64,000 bases of DNA from Candidatus Obscuribacterales bacterium (GTDB lineage Bacteria > Cyanobacteriota > Vampirovibrionia > Obscuribacterales > Obscuribacteraceae), in the NCBI GenBank assembly GCA_019637435.1, contig JAHBVO010000005.1:496001-560000 (forward strand), given 5' to 3'. This document shows positions 43,828 through 52,900 of this stretch, piece by piece; positions within the stretch are counted from its first letter, which is position 1, and each line of letters opens with the position of its first letter. The notes under the pieces were generated by a model. The model searched no databases, was not told the origin of the DNA, and worked only from the letters and a program-made list of their open reading frames with translations. The translations under genes were made by a program, and so were the position numbers.

Positions 43828-45273
43828 ATGAATCAAAACGCCGACCTGCTGCGAAAACTGAAAACAATCGTCGGCGACGATTACGTTTTAACAGACAAAG
43901 AGGATCTGATTGTCTACGAGTGCGATGCAGAAACTCTGGACACCGCCCTGCCGGACATCGTTGTTCTTCCTGCTACAACCGAACAGGTCCGCGACGTCAT
44001 TGTTGTAGCGCGAGAGTATGGAATCTCGATAACTCCAAGAGGAGCGGGCACTGGGCTGTCCGGAGGCGCCACCACCATATCCGGTGGCATAAGTCTGGTT
44101 CTCTCGCGCATGACGAAAATCCTTTCTGTCGATCCGACAGATTCCGTCGCTGTCGTGCAAGTAGGCGCGACCAATTTGTCGGTTTCACAAGCGGCACTGC
44201 CATATGGTCTGTACTTTGCGCCGGATCCATCCAGCCAAATTGCCTCCACCATTGGTGGCAACGTCGCCGAGAACGCGGGTGGCCCCCACTGCCTCAAATA
44301 TGGCATGACCACTGCCCACGTCTTAGGACTGAAGTTTGTAATGATGGACGGTTCCATAGTCAAAATCGGCGGCAAAACACGCGACCTTCTCTCGCTCGAT
44401 TTACTCGGAGCGATCGTCGGCTCTGAAGGAACTCTCGGTGTCGCGACCGAAGCCACTCTGCGCTTGATTCCGCGAGCACAAGCGGTCGAGACTATGCTTG
44501 CCTATTTCGAGACGGTTGAGTCATGTGGGCAGGCGGTATCGGATATAGTGGCAGAGGGAATTATTCCGGCGGCCATGGAGATGATCGACAATTTGACTTT
44601 GAACGCGGTTGAAGATTACTTACATATGGGTCTCAATCGAGAAGCCGCGGCGCTGCTCATTGTCGAGTTGGACGGACCGGAAATCGGTATAGCGGTTCAT
44701 CGAAAAATTTGCGAAGAGGTTGTTCAGAAAAATCGTTCAATAGGATTGACCTGGGCAACTGACGACGTTCACAGAACCAAAATCTGGAAAGCCAGAAAGG
44801 TTTCATTCGGCGCGCTTGGCCGAATTCGACCGAATGGCTATGTGCTCGACGGCGTGATACCACGTTCGAAACTTGCCCAGGCAATCAAGCAAATTCACGA
44901 AATCGGTTTAAAACATCAACTGATAGTCGCCAACGTATATCATGCCGGCGACGGCAATTTGCATCCTTGCATTCTCTACCATCGTGACAATCACGAGGAA
45001 GTCAACCGCGTGGTGGCAGCCGGGCGTGAGATTCTGGAGCTTTGCGTCGAACTCGGCGGCACGCTCTCCGGCGAACACGGAATCGGTGTAGAGAAGATGC
45101 TGGAGATGCCTCTGGTTTTCAACGAAGCTGATCTTCTGGCGATGCGATGGCTCAAAGAATCGTTCGACCCGGACGAACTCGCCAATCCAGCAAAGATGAT
45201 TCCGACTCCACGCGCCTGCGGAGAATCAGGAAGACCGCTCTCGCGCCACCAGATGATGTCATCCACCTGCTAG
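43828..45273 (+). CDS. glcD: FAD-linked oxidase, glycolate oxidase subunit GlcD-like
   Basis: A 481-residue flavoprotein of the FAD_binding_4 family. Motifs: VVLPATTEQVRDVIVVAREYGI, the FAD pyrophosphate loop TPRGAGTGLSGGATTISGG, FAPDPSSQIASTIGGNVAENAGGPHCLKYG, GSEGTLGVATEATLRL, and C-terminal NVYHAGDGNLHP and GGTLSGEHGIGVEKM. These fit the GlcD subunit of glycolate dehydrogenase, which oxidises glycolate to glyoxylate; D-lactate dehydrogenases are close relatives. No glcE or glcF follows, which weakens a strict GlcDEF role. The start is ambiguous: the frame opens at 43792, but that ATG overlaps a candidate -10. Confidence 0.88.
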   Translation: MNQNADLLRKLKTIVGDDYVLTDKEDLIVYECDAETLDTALPDIVVLPATTEQVRDVIVVAREYGISITPRGAGTGLSGGATTISGGISLVLSRMTKILSVDPTDSVAVVQVGATNLSVSQAALPYGLYFAPDPSSQIASTIGGNVAENAGGPHCLKYGMTTAHVLGLKFVMMDGSIVKIGGKTRDLLSLDLLGAIVGSEGTLGVATEATLRLIPRAQAVETMLAYFETVESCGQAVSDIVAEGIIPAAMEMIDNLTLNAVEDYLHMGLNREAAALLIVELDGPEIGIAVHRKICEEVVQKNRSIGLTWATDDVHRTKIWKARKVSFGALGRIRPNGYVLDGVIPRSKLAQAIKQIHEIGLKHQLIVANVYHAGDGNLHPCILYHRDNHEEVNRVVAAGREILELCVELGGTLSGEHGIGVEKMLEMPLVFNEADLLAMRWLKESFDPDELANPAKMIPTPRACGESGRPLSRHQMMSSTC

Positions 45274-45465
45274 GGTAAGACGCCCTTCTTAGGGTCGCGT
45301 CACTTCACAGGTGAATTCAGCTAAGAACTCTGCACAACAAAGCTTTCGGGTATTTTCACGCTCGCTTCGATCCTGAAAAGCCAACAAAATCGTTCCCTTA
45401 ATAGGGGATACTATCCTAAGAGGTGCAAAAGACCTGGGACTCGCATAGCGCACGTTCCGAACCTA

Positions 45466-45563
45466 TAGGTAGGTAGGTAGGTAGGTAGGTAGGTAGGTAG
45501 GTAGGTAGGTAGGTAGGTAGGTAGGTAGGTAGGTAGGTAGCTAGGTAGGTAGGTAGCTAGGTA
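45466..45563. repeat. TAGG tetranucleotide microsatellite (~24 units)
   Basis: About 18.5 uninterrupted TAGG copies (45466-45540), then further copies with two TAGC variants to 45563. It lies in the 309-base spacer between the glcD stop and the 3' end of the minus-strand TonB-C-like gene, 19 bases beyond that gene's stop. The rest of this spacer holds no gene; GACGC/GCGTC with CCCT/AGGG just after glcD may be a weak terminator. Confidence 0.95.
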
Positions 45564-45582
45564 CGTAATGAATCTGCGCGAC

Positions 45583-46392
45583 TCAATACATGGGTCGGCG
45601 CTGACTGATTGTTTCGCGATCGTTTGTTGTGTGTTTGAAACCGTTTACTCCGCAGTTACGAGAGAACGTGCCGGTTTTACAAACAAACTGCCTGTGAGTT
45701 CCGGGAGGAAATTGCAGAATAGGATTACCGTTCATCTGCTGCAAGACCATCATCAGCATCATGTTGTACTTGATGTCGGGGCTATTCTGAATCAGACGGA
45801 TATCTTTGATCTGTCCGTTGGCGGTCACCGTATATGATGCCACGCACGCAAGCGGGCGAGAGACTGCGAATTGCTGCTGGGCGATATTATCGAATCGTAC
45901 AAAGATAGCTTCCGCGACGCGCTTGTGCCACAAGTCCCATTGAAGCTGCATCTCTTGAGACATTTCCGGATCCTGGCGATTCATCGGAGGGAGGATGCCT
46001 TGATCTCCGAGATTGGCGATCGGACGAGGCGCGTAGACGGTCCCTTGCGAAGGAATGCCTGGTTGACCGCCGAAGTCACCGCCCTGCTCATGGGCGTTCA
46101 AATTGAACGGCGGCGAAGGTGGTGGCGGCAACATTGAAGTATTCGTCGAATCGAAAGCACCAGTCGGCGCGTCGAATACTTCGGATGAAGGAGGCGCACT
46201 ACCGTTATTGAACGGGTCGCCGACGGTTTTCTTCGAACGCGTCAAGCTAGCGCCTTTCGACTGCTGCAGATGATCGTCGATGTTGATTTGTCCCTCCAGC
46301 GTTTTGGCGCTGACAGGCTGGACCGAAATCAATGTAATAAGTGCGAATGCAAATGATAGAAGAGAGTTTCGAGTGTATTTCTGTTCAAACAT
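45583..46392 (-). CDS. exported protein with TonB/TolA-like C-terminal domain (paralogue A)
   Basis: A 269-residue protein with a signal peptide (LLSFAFALITLISVQPVSAK), a Pro/Gly-rich disordered middle (GAPPSSEVF..., MLPPPPSPPFN) and a C-terminal domain of about 110 residues. That domain begins LWHKRVAEAIFVRFD and continues CVASYTVTANGQIKDIRLIQNS and VLQQMNGNPILQFPPGTHRQFV. The helix followed by xxYTVxxxGxIxxxxLxxxS fits TonB/TolA-C folds. It lacks an N-terminal membrane anchor after cleavage, so it is not a standard energy transducer. It forms a tandem pair with the next gene (about half of residues alike in the C-terminal domain). Two Cys near the C-terminus (CKTGTFSRNCG) are absent from the sister. 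Confidence 0.8.
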   Translation of the reverse strand: MFEQKYTRNSLLSFAFALITLISVQPVSAKTLEGQINIDDHLQQSKGASLTRSKKTVGDPFNNGSAPPSSEVFDAPTGAFDSTNTSMLPPPPSPPFNLNAHEQGGDFGGQPGIPSQGTVYAPRPIANLGDQGILPPMNRQDPEMSQEMQLQWDLWHKRVAEAIFVRFDNIAQQQFAVSRPLACVASYTVTANGQIKDIRLIQNSPDIKYNMMLMMVLQQMNGNPILQFPPGTHRQFVCKTGTFSRNCGVNGFKHTTNDRETISQRRPMY

Positions 46393-46657
46393 CTAGCGTA
46401 GTCTCGTTGTGAGGGTAGGACTTCCCGCTATTCACTGGGGTGATGGGGACAGACGACTAGCCAGCCAATTCGTCTAAACCCAATCTACTTCCAACTTCGC
46501 TAAATTGCATTCGCATTTTCCCCACTCACGCGGACGATGACGGCGTAATTACCGCATAAAACGCCGCAGCCGAAGCCTTTGTGAAACGGTGGCTCCGTGG
46601 CATGTACACGACCGCGCCTGGCTCCGGTCACGCATTAGACCAACTCAAAGAGGATAA

Positions 46658-47455
46658 CTACTTGTTAGGCACAGTTTCCTGGTCGCCGGTCGTGAACTTG
46701 AAGCCCTGCACTCCATAGTTGCGCGAGAATGTTCCGGTTTTCTCAACGAATTGGCGTCTTGAGCCGGGAGGAAACTCCAGAATCGGATTTCCGTTCATCG
46801 ATTTAAGAACCATAAGCAACATCGAGTTGAAAACGATATTGTTGCTCTTCTGGAGCAAGCGCACGTTTGTGATCTGCTTGTCGCGCGTGACCGTGTAAGC
46901 GGCATGACAGGCGATTGGTCGGCTGTTTGCGAAGGCACGCTGCGCTACTCCATCGAAGCGCACAAAAATCGCTTCGGCCACGCGTCGATGCCACAACTCC
47001 CACTGAACCTGCATTTGCTGGGAACTATCGGGGTCATTTGCCTGCCCTTGTTGCATAGGCGGCAACATACCTTGATTGCCCAGATTGGCTTGCTGACCGC
47101 CCTGCGATGGCTGTCCCTGTCCGTAACCACCCATATCGGATGCCTGCAATCCAAAAGTCGGTGGAGGCGCAGGCGGCGTCTGTTGCGTGCTGCTGAACGC
47201 CGCGTCATCCGCATCGAACTGGTCCGACGGCGGCGCGTCATTAGAGAAAGGATCACCTGACTGCTTTACGAAATCACGATTAAGACTGGGACCGTTAGAC
47301 GGTTTTATATAGTTCCCCATATCAACGCCGCCATGCAAAGTCTTGCTTGCACCCTGAGCGTGCGCCGCGGGCTGACACACCACGAGCGGTGCCAGGAGCA
47401 CCATTGTCGAACCGAGTTGTGAAAGTTTCCGGCGGTAGTAGGTAAATCGAAACAT
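46658..47455 (-). CDS. exported protein with TonB/TolA-like C-terminal domain (paralogue B)
   Basis: A 265-residue tandem paralogue of the preceding gene with the same order: signal peptide (TMVLLAPLVVCQPAAHAQG), the shared segment GDPFSNDAPPSDQFDADDAAF, a Pro/Gln/Gly linker, and the C-terminal domain (LWHRRVAEAIFVRFDGVAQ, CHAAYTVTRDKQITNVRLLQKS, VLKSMNGNPILEFPPGSRRQFV). Conservation of short patches in the otherwise disordered part (KTLxGxxxxxxxxxxSxGxSLxR, GDPFxN) suggests real binding motifs. The 265 bases between the two genes are long enough for separate promoters. Start is ATG at 47455 or the GTG just before it. Confidence 0.8.
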   Translation of the reverse strand: MFRFTYYRRKLSQLGSTMVLLAPLVVCQPAAHAQGASKTLHGGVDMGNYIKPSNGPSLNRDFVKQSGDPFSNDAPPSDQFDADDAAFSSTQQTPPAPPPTFGLQASDMGGYGQGQPSQGGQQANLGNQGMLPPMQQGQANDPDSSQQMQVQWELWHRRVAEAIFVRFDGVAQRAFANSRPIACHAAYTVTRDKQITNVRLLQKSNNIVFNSMLLMVLKSMNGNPILEFPPGSRRQFVEKTGTFSRNYGVQGFKFTTGDQETVPNK

Positions 47456-47612
47456 CACAATTATTCTCTAGTAGTAAATTGGAAGCAGTTTGCAGCTATT
47501 ATCGATTAACGAAGAGGGAAGGTCGAGCTTGCTTGTCATGAGAACCCCTCTTATCTTAATGTACTCAAATTTCACAAAAAGTCTATTCGCTCCTCTCTAA
47601 ATACCGCAAATC

Positions 47613-48428
47613 ATGAGCTCTAAATCAAAAGAAGTAACCTTACCGCGTTCTGCCGCCGGCATAATCGACAGCCACGCTCATGTGGTGCGCGAATTTTTCC
47701 AGGAGGAGCAGACCGAGGTGATCAAACGCGCGTTTGATAGCGGTTTAAATCACATGGTTAACCCGGGCGTGACCGTCAACGACCTTGATGAGTTGCTGGA
47801 GATTAAATCGAAACACGAAAACATCTCCATTGCCGTCGGTCAGCATCCGCATGACGCCAAGGACTTCACCAGTGATATGAGAGACCGGTTGCAGCATGCG
47901 CTCGAAAAACACGATCTCGTAGCCGTGGGCGAATGCGGCTTGGATTATTACTACAACAACAGCGAGCGTGACGCACAGATTAATTGCTTCCGCGAACAAA
48001 TTCGTCTTGCCAGAAAGTACGAAAAGCCTGTTATCGTCCATTGCCGAGATGCCTGGGATGATGCTTTCCAGTGTCTCACCGAAGAAGGACAAGGTGAGGT
48101 GCGGGGTGTTTTTCACTGTTTTACTGGCGGTCCTGAGCTTTTACCTGCAATTGAAAAACTCGGTTTTTACGTTTCATTCTCGGGCATCCTCACATTTGGC
48201 AGCGCGAAAAACATTCAAGAAGCAGCACCGCTAGTGGCGGCGGACCGGATACTTGTTGAAACAGACTGTCCGTTTCTTGCACCACAGAAAGTCAGAGGGA
48301 AACGTAACGAGCCCTCTTACGTCTGGTTCGTCGCGGAAAAACTCGCCGAATTACGCGGCACCACTCTGGACGATGTCGCACAGCAAGCATCGAACAACGC
48401 GCGAGCCTTGTTCAATCTGCCGGGCTGA
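47613..48428 (+). CDS. tatD: TatD-family metal-dependent DNase
   Basis: A 271-residue TIM-barrel hydrolase. Metal ligands are visible in order: IIDSHAHV (first His pair), VAVGECGLDYYY (bridging Glu), KPVIVHCRDAWDD, VFHCFTGGPE and VETDCPFLAPQ (final Asp). TatD enzymes are 3'-5' exonucleases/DNA-repair and degradation nucleases. N-terminal residues 1-15 are an extra short tail. It ends 5 bases from the convergent kinase stop. Confidence 0.95.
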   Translation: MSSKSKEVTLPRSAAGIIDSHAHVVREFFQEEQTEVIKRAFDSGLNHMVNPGVTVNDLDELLEIKSKHENISIAVGQHPHDAKDFTSDMRDRLQHALEKHDLVAVGECGLDYYYNNSERDAQINCFREQIRLARKYEKPVIVHCRDAWDDAFQCLTEEGQGEVRGVFHCFTGGPELLPAIEKLGFYVSFSGILTFGSAKNIQEAAPLVAADRILVETDCPFLAPQKVRGKRNEPSYVWFVAEKLAELRGTTLDDVAQQASNNARALFNLPG

Positions 48429-48433
48429 TTCAA

Positions 48434-49957
48434 TTATTTCTTGCCTTTCGGTTTTACTTTTCGAATCAAAGCAGTGGCTTCTTTCTTGCGCTTCGAAGTG
48501 CTGTCAATTAATTCGAGCAGTTGCACCGCTTCTTCATTGTTGTTGGACTTCAGCTTGTTTTGAGCCAGCCGAAAATACGACTCGTTCAGCAGCTCGCTGT
48601 TTTCCTTAGATAGCTGGCCCTTGCCTTTAAGCGTTTCAAAAACTTGAATGCTGCCCTCGAAATTACCTCTGTCCATGAGCTTTTTGGCAGTACTGGCGTC
48701 GGCGACGCTAACCGACATTTTCAACAGCGAAAACACGGAGATAATCAAAACGCCCGCGAATAAACCAACTTGCAATTGACGGAAACCGCCTTTCCGTTTC
48801 TTCTTCGAGCCGACACTCGCAATTTCAGCAGTAGTTTTCGTCCAATCGACACCACTGGCAAGATCCATCGGAATGATCGCGGGCTCCGGTTTTCTCCCGG
48901 GTTGCAAAACTTGAGCACTGGCATCGAACGGAATCCAGTCGTCGACCGGCGTATCCTCTGCTTGCTTTGGACGTCGCCTTACAGTGCAGGCAGATTCGAT
49001 ATCGTTCCACAACTCCTCCGCCGTTTGTTGCCGATCTTTTGGATCTTTGGAAAGTGCCTTGACCACAACCGCGCTGAGCGCCGGAGGAAATGCGTAGTCG
49101 GGTAACACTGCCCCTATGGATGGTGCTTCTTTGTTTACATGCATCAGCATGAGCGCCATGAGATCATTAGCCGAAAAGGGGCGTTGACCGGTGAATGTCT
49201 CAAATATAACGACACCCAGAGAGTAAATGTCAGACCGGTAGTCGATCTCACCGCCTTTGCACTGCTCGGGGCTCATGTAGGCTGGGCTTCCACAAACCTT
49301 TCCTTCCAACGTAAGAGATGCCGACGAACCGCCACTTTCGCTCCACATTTTGGCAACGCCGAAATCTACGACTCGCACGCTGTTTCTCTTGATCAACTCC
49401 GGTGCATCTTTCGGCAAACGCGTATCAACAAGCTGGCAGACGATATTGTCCGGCTTCAAATCTCGATGTATGACCCTGAATCTATGCGCTTCAGCCATAC
49501 CAGCACAGACTTGCTCGATGAGCGGCAAAGCTTCCTTCACAGTCAAATGACCGCGCTGCCGAAGAATTTCGGTAAGTGTTATACCATCGAGAAATTCAGT
49601 GACGATGTACGGTTGTCCATCCGGCATTACACCGAAGTCGTAGAGTTTGACGATGTTTGTATGATGCAAACTGCTGACCGCTTTTGCTTCACGAAAAAAA
49701 CGTTTCACCGACTCCTCTTTGGAGCCCAGAAACTGGTGCAGCATTTTGACCGCCATCTCCCGGCCCGTCGATTCTTGAATCGCGCGGTAAACCACAGCCA
49801 TAGAGCCTTTTCCGGCGTGTGACAAGATACGGTATTTGTCACCAACCAGTTGACCTATGAGCGGATCATCGCCGACAACAATAAGCTGCGTGCCATCGTT
49901 AGGACAACTATCGTGGTCCTCGGTAAAGTGAATATTGCACTCTACGCATAGCTTCAT
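48434..49957 (-). CDS. Ser/Thr protein kinase with N-terminal zinc ribbon and TPR-like tail
   Basis: A 507-residue kinase. It opens with a short zinc-ribbon-like motif, Cys4-x2-Cys7 and Cys18-Pro-Asn-Asp; only three cysteines are seen, with Asp21 as a possible fourth ligand. The kinase domain spans about 42-325: GKGSMAVVYRA loop, Lys71, HRDLKPDNI (Asp166), DFG 198-200, GSPAYMSPEQC. A single membrane span is at about 395-413, after a basic KKKRKG stretch. About 90 residues of TPR-like helices follow (AKKLMDRGNFEGSIQVFETLKG). It lies 27 bases downstream of the giant kinase gene on the same strand. Their catalytic residues fall at identical numbers (Lys71, Asp166), pointing to tandem duplication. 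Confidence 0.93.
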   Translation of the reverse strand: MKLCVECNIHFTEDHDSCPNDGTQLIVVGDDPLIGQLVGDKYRILSHAGKGSMAVVYRAIQESTGREMAVKMLHQFLGSKEESVKRFFREAKAVSSLHHTNIVKLYDFGVMPDGQPYIVTEFLDGITLTEILRQRGHLTVKEALPLIEQVCAGMAEAHRFRVIHRDLKPDNIVCQLVDTRLPKDAPELIKRNSVRVVDFGVAKMWSESGGSSASLTLEGKVCGSPAYMSPEQCKGGEIDYRSDIYSLGVVIFETFTGQRPFSANDLMALMLMHVNKEAPSIGAVLPDYAFPPALSAVVVKALSKDPKDRQQTAEELWNDIESACTVRRRPKQAEDTPVDDWIPFDASAQVLQPGRKPEPAIIPMDLASGVDWTKTTAEIASVGSKKKRKGGFRQLQVGLFAGVLIISVFSLLKMSVSVADASTAKKLMDRGNFEGSIQVFETLKGKGQLSKENSELLNESYFRLAQNKLKSNNNEEAVQLLELIDSTSKRKKEATALIRKVKPKGKK

Positions 49958-49984
49958 GTGGGCTGTCAGGCTTCTCCGTGAGAT

Positions 49985-52900
49985 TTATCGGCGTCTACGC
50001 TTGGATGTCGACGATTTTTTCCCGCCCTTTTGATACTGCTTGATCAACTTCTGCGCTTCCGCGTAGTGCGAAGACTCAGGTGGTATCAACTTGAGCTTTT
50101 CTAAAGCCTCGTTTGTCGCGCCATTATTCTTCATATATTTTGCGATGCCGAGGTAGATCACGTCTAGCTTTTCAGACAATTCCGCCGGTAAACCATTTGC
50201 ATCCTCTTCCGCTTCGAGCAATTTGCTCGCATCGTTGAGCTTGCCTTTGGCCATCAAATCATTAACTTGGGAAAGAAGTTTTTCGCTGCTATCTTCAGCC
50301 TTCTGGCTGGAAGCCATGCCGGACATCATGCCATTCACCATAGGCATTAAAGTGTCTTTGAACATGAAACCGGCGCCACCAAGAACTATTACCGCAACGA
50401 CCGCCAGGAGCGGGCCTACGGGTACTCGCGGTCCGGAACTGCGCGAACGCGAAGTTTTCTTGCGGCGCTGCTCGGCTTCGGCCATCGAGGCCAGTCTATT
50501 TGAGTTGACTTTCTCCAATTCGCTGGGCGAGAAATCAGAACCGCTCTGAGTCGGTTTTGCCGCCATCGGCTGCGGCGGCGGTGGCTGATAGTCGGCACCA
50601 TATTGATGGCGCATTGCCGCCTCTTCCATGATGCGATTGACCACGTCCCGACGGTTTACCGAATCGCCTATGACCGACGGGTCCGGCGCTTGCGCGGGCG
50701 GCAACTCAACATTCTGCCGACCGGTAGTTTGAGCTTCCAATTTACGATTCAGCTCAGCGATACGTGCATTGACAGCGTCCTGGCTGTAGCTGCTGTTAGT
50801 GCCGGTGCCGCCTGTGCGGCCCGCCCCGGCCCCGAACGCAGCACCACCGCCGGTGCCGGAACCGAAGCCACTGCCACCACCGCCGAAACCACCAAATGGT
50901 TGTGGTTCCTCGATTGCGTCAGCAGACTTCTGAGTCGCTAACTTTCTCGAAATCTTTGCCTGGGGCTTATTAACCCTGGCAGCCATTTTGTCGATTTCGC
51001 TCATCGAGCCGGATTCATTCGGCTTACTGGGCGCCTTACTGGCAGCTTCCAGCAGACGAGACAATGCATCGGATGTGGAAGTGGAAGGATTCTGCGGCAT
51101 TGCACCGGATACAACACTACCAGAGAGGTCAGATCCGAAGGATGCCGGAGAGTCGTTTTCGTCATCCTCGCTCATTGCAGCAGCAAGTCTGGTCGCTGCC
51201 CCCATTTTTTCCTCTTTATCTTTATCACTCGAAGCAGGCTCTTCATCAGCGTCTGCCGGTTTCACACCCGGAGTGCCGAGCAAATCGTCATCCGCTTCAA
51301 AAGGATTCTTCATCTCCGCAGGCTTTTTGACAATGCCTTTATCCGGAGGTTCGGGCAGCAAGTCTTCAAGCGCCTGTTGAATAGCCTCTTTCGGAAGGGT
51401 GTTCTCTCGTCCCTCTTCCTCCTCGGCAGGCTCCGGCTCGGCTATCTCCAGTTCTTCATCGTCATCTTTGACGGCAGCTAATAACTGTCCGAATGCGGAA
51501 CTGCTCTTGTCTTTCTTTTCAGTCAACGAGCTAACCGACGCTGAAGAAGCTACCGCATCTGCAAAAGCGTTGCCGGTCCCCGCATCTTCTTCAGGTTCGG
51601 GCTCATCCTCGTCTTCCGCTGCGATTGCGCCCAACAGTCCAGCCAGACCTGTCGGCTTGACGGGTGCGTCCTCGTCGTCATCACGTCTTTTCGGTTTATC
51701 GTCCGCTTTGACAGATTCAGATTTCCCCGAGAAATCAGTTTTTCCGGAGAAGTCAGTCTTTTCTGAAGCAGTTATCTCGGATGCTTCTTTGTTTGCCTTA
51801 CCTGAGAAATCAGTTTCCAAAGCAGATCCGGATTTGGAGAAATCCGGTCGATCTGATTTTTCAGCTTCGAAACCACCTGAGCGATCTTTCTCCGTTGCAT
51901 CCATGAGTGCAAGGAGTGAGTCCCCAAGTTCTTCAGCCTCCGCTGCACTCTTGGCGGCAAGCGCATTCTCCAATGCGACCGCGTCCTGCTCGTCTTTATC
52001 TTTACTGAAATCCAATCCGTTAGTGACGATCTCGTCACCACCGAGAAGAGCACCAAGACCGGTCCTGCTCGATGTTGGTTCCTTCTTCGTTTGTTTTTCA
52101 GTGTTTTTGATTTCCGGCTTCGTCTCTTCCGCCGGCTCCGAAAATGATTGCGGCTCCTCATCGAGGAAATCTTCGTACAACTGATCCTGAATCGCAGGAA
52201 TAGTTGTGGAACTGTCACCGAACTCAGCCCTCAAATCGTCGGCGATCGCACGTCCGAGTGCTCCATCATTTCCGGGAGGAGTAGGGTTCATAAATGGTGG
52301 CATCTGGCCTGGTCCAGGCGGCATTCCCGGAGGCACCATACCCGGTGGCATTCCTTGTGGTGGCATCCCTGGTGGCATTTGCATGCCGGGGGGCATACCC
52401 TGTGGTGGCATCATCGGCATACCGGGTGCAGGCATACCATATTGATATGGCTGTCCTGGCGGCATTCCGTAACCAGGCATCTGATAGGAGCCGGAAACAT
52501 CCCCACCCGGTGGTGGATAATTCGGCATCATTGGGTAGGCCCCGGAGACTTCCTGATTGGGAGGCATCGGGTAACCCGGAGGTGGATAGCCCGGCGGCTG
52601 CATATAAGGATGCATCATGCCAGGTGGGTACGACATCGACTGATCGTACGGAGGCATCATCGGCTGTCCGGGCATTGAGGGCAACGCACCGGGAGGCCAG
52701 CTTTGATTCATACCAGGATATCCGGGCTGCGCCGGAGGCACTCCCTGCGGTGTCACTCCGGCCGGCCAGGCACCACCGCCTGCAGCCGGATGAAGCGGCT
52801 CACCGGAATCAAGATTGATCGGAGCAACGCTTCCGGTTTTTAACGCTTCGATCTCACCTTCCCAATCCAGATTAGAGATCTTGCGCTCCGGAATTTCACC

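Noticed and set aside
46541..46566. CGGCGT/ACGCCG hairpin between the TonB-C-like paralogues as a terminator
   Set aside because: Arms are only 6 bases with a 14-base loop and no T-tract in either direction.
51399..52184. 261-codon Ser-rich plus-strand frame
   Set aside because: It is antisense to the acidic Glu/Asp/Ser linker of the giant kinase; complementary codons produce poly-Ser.
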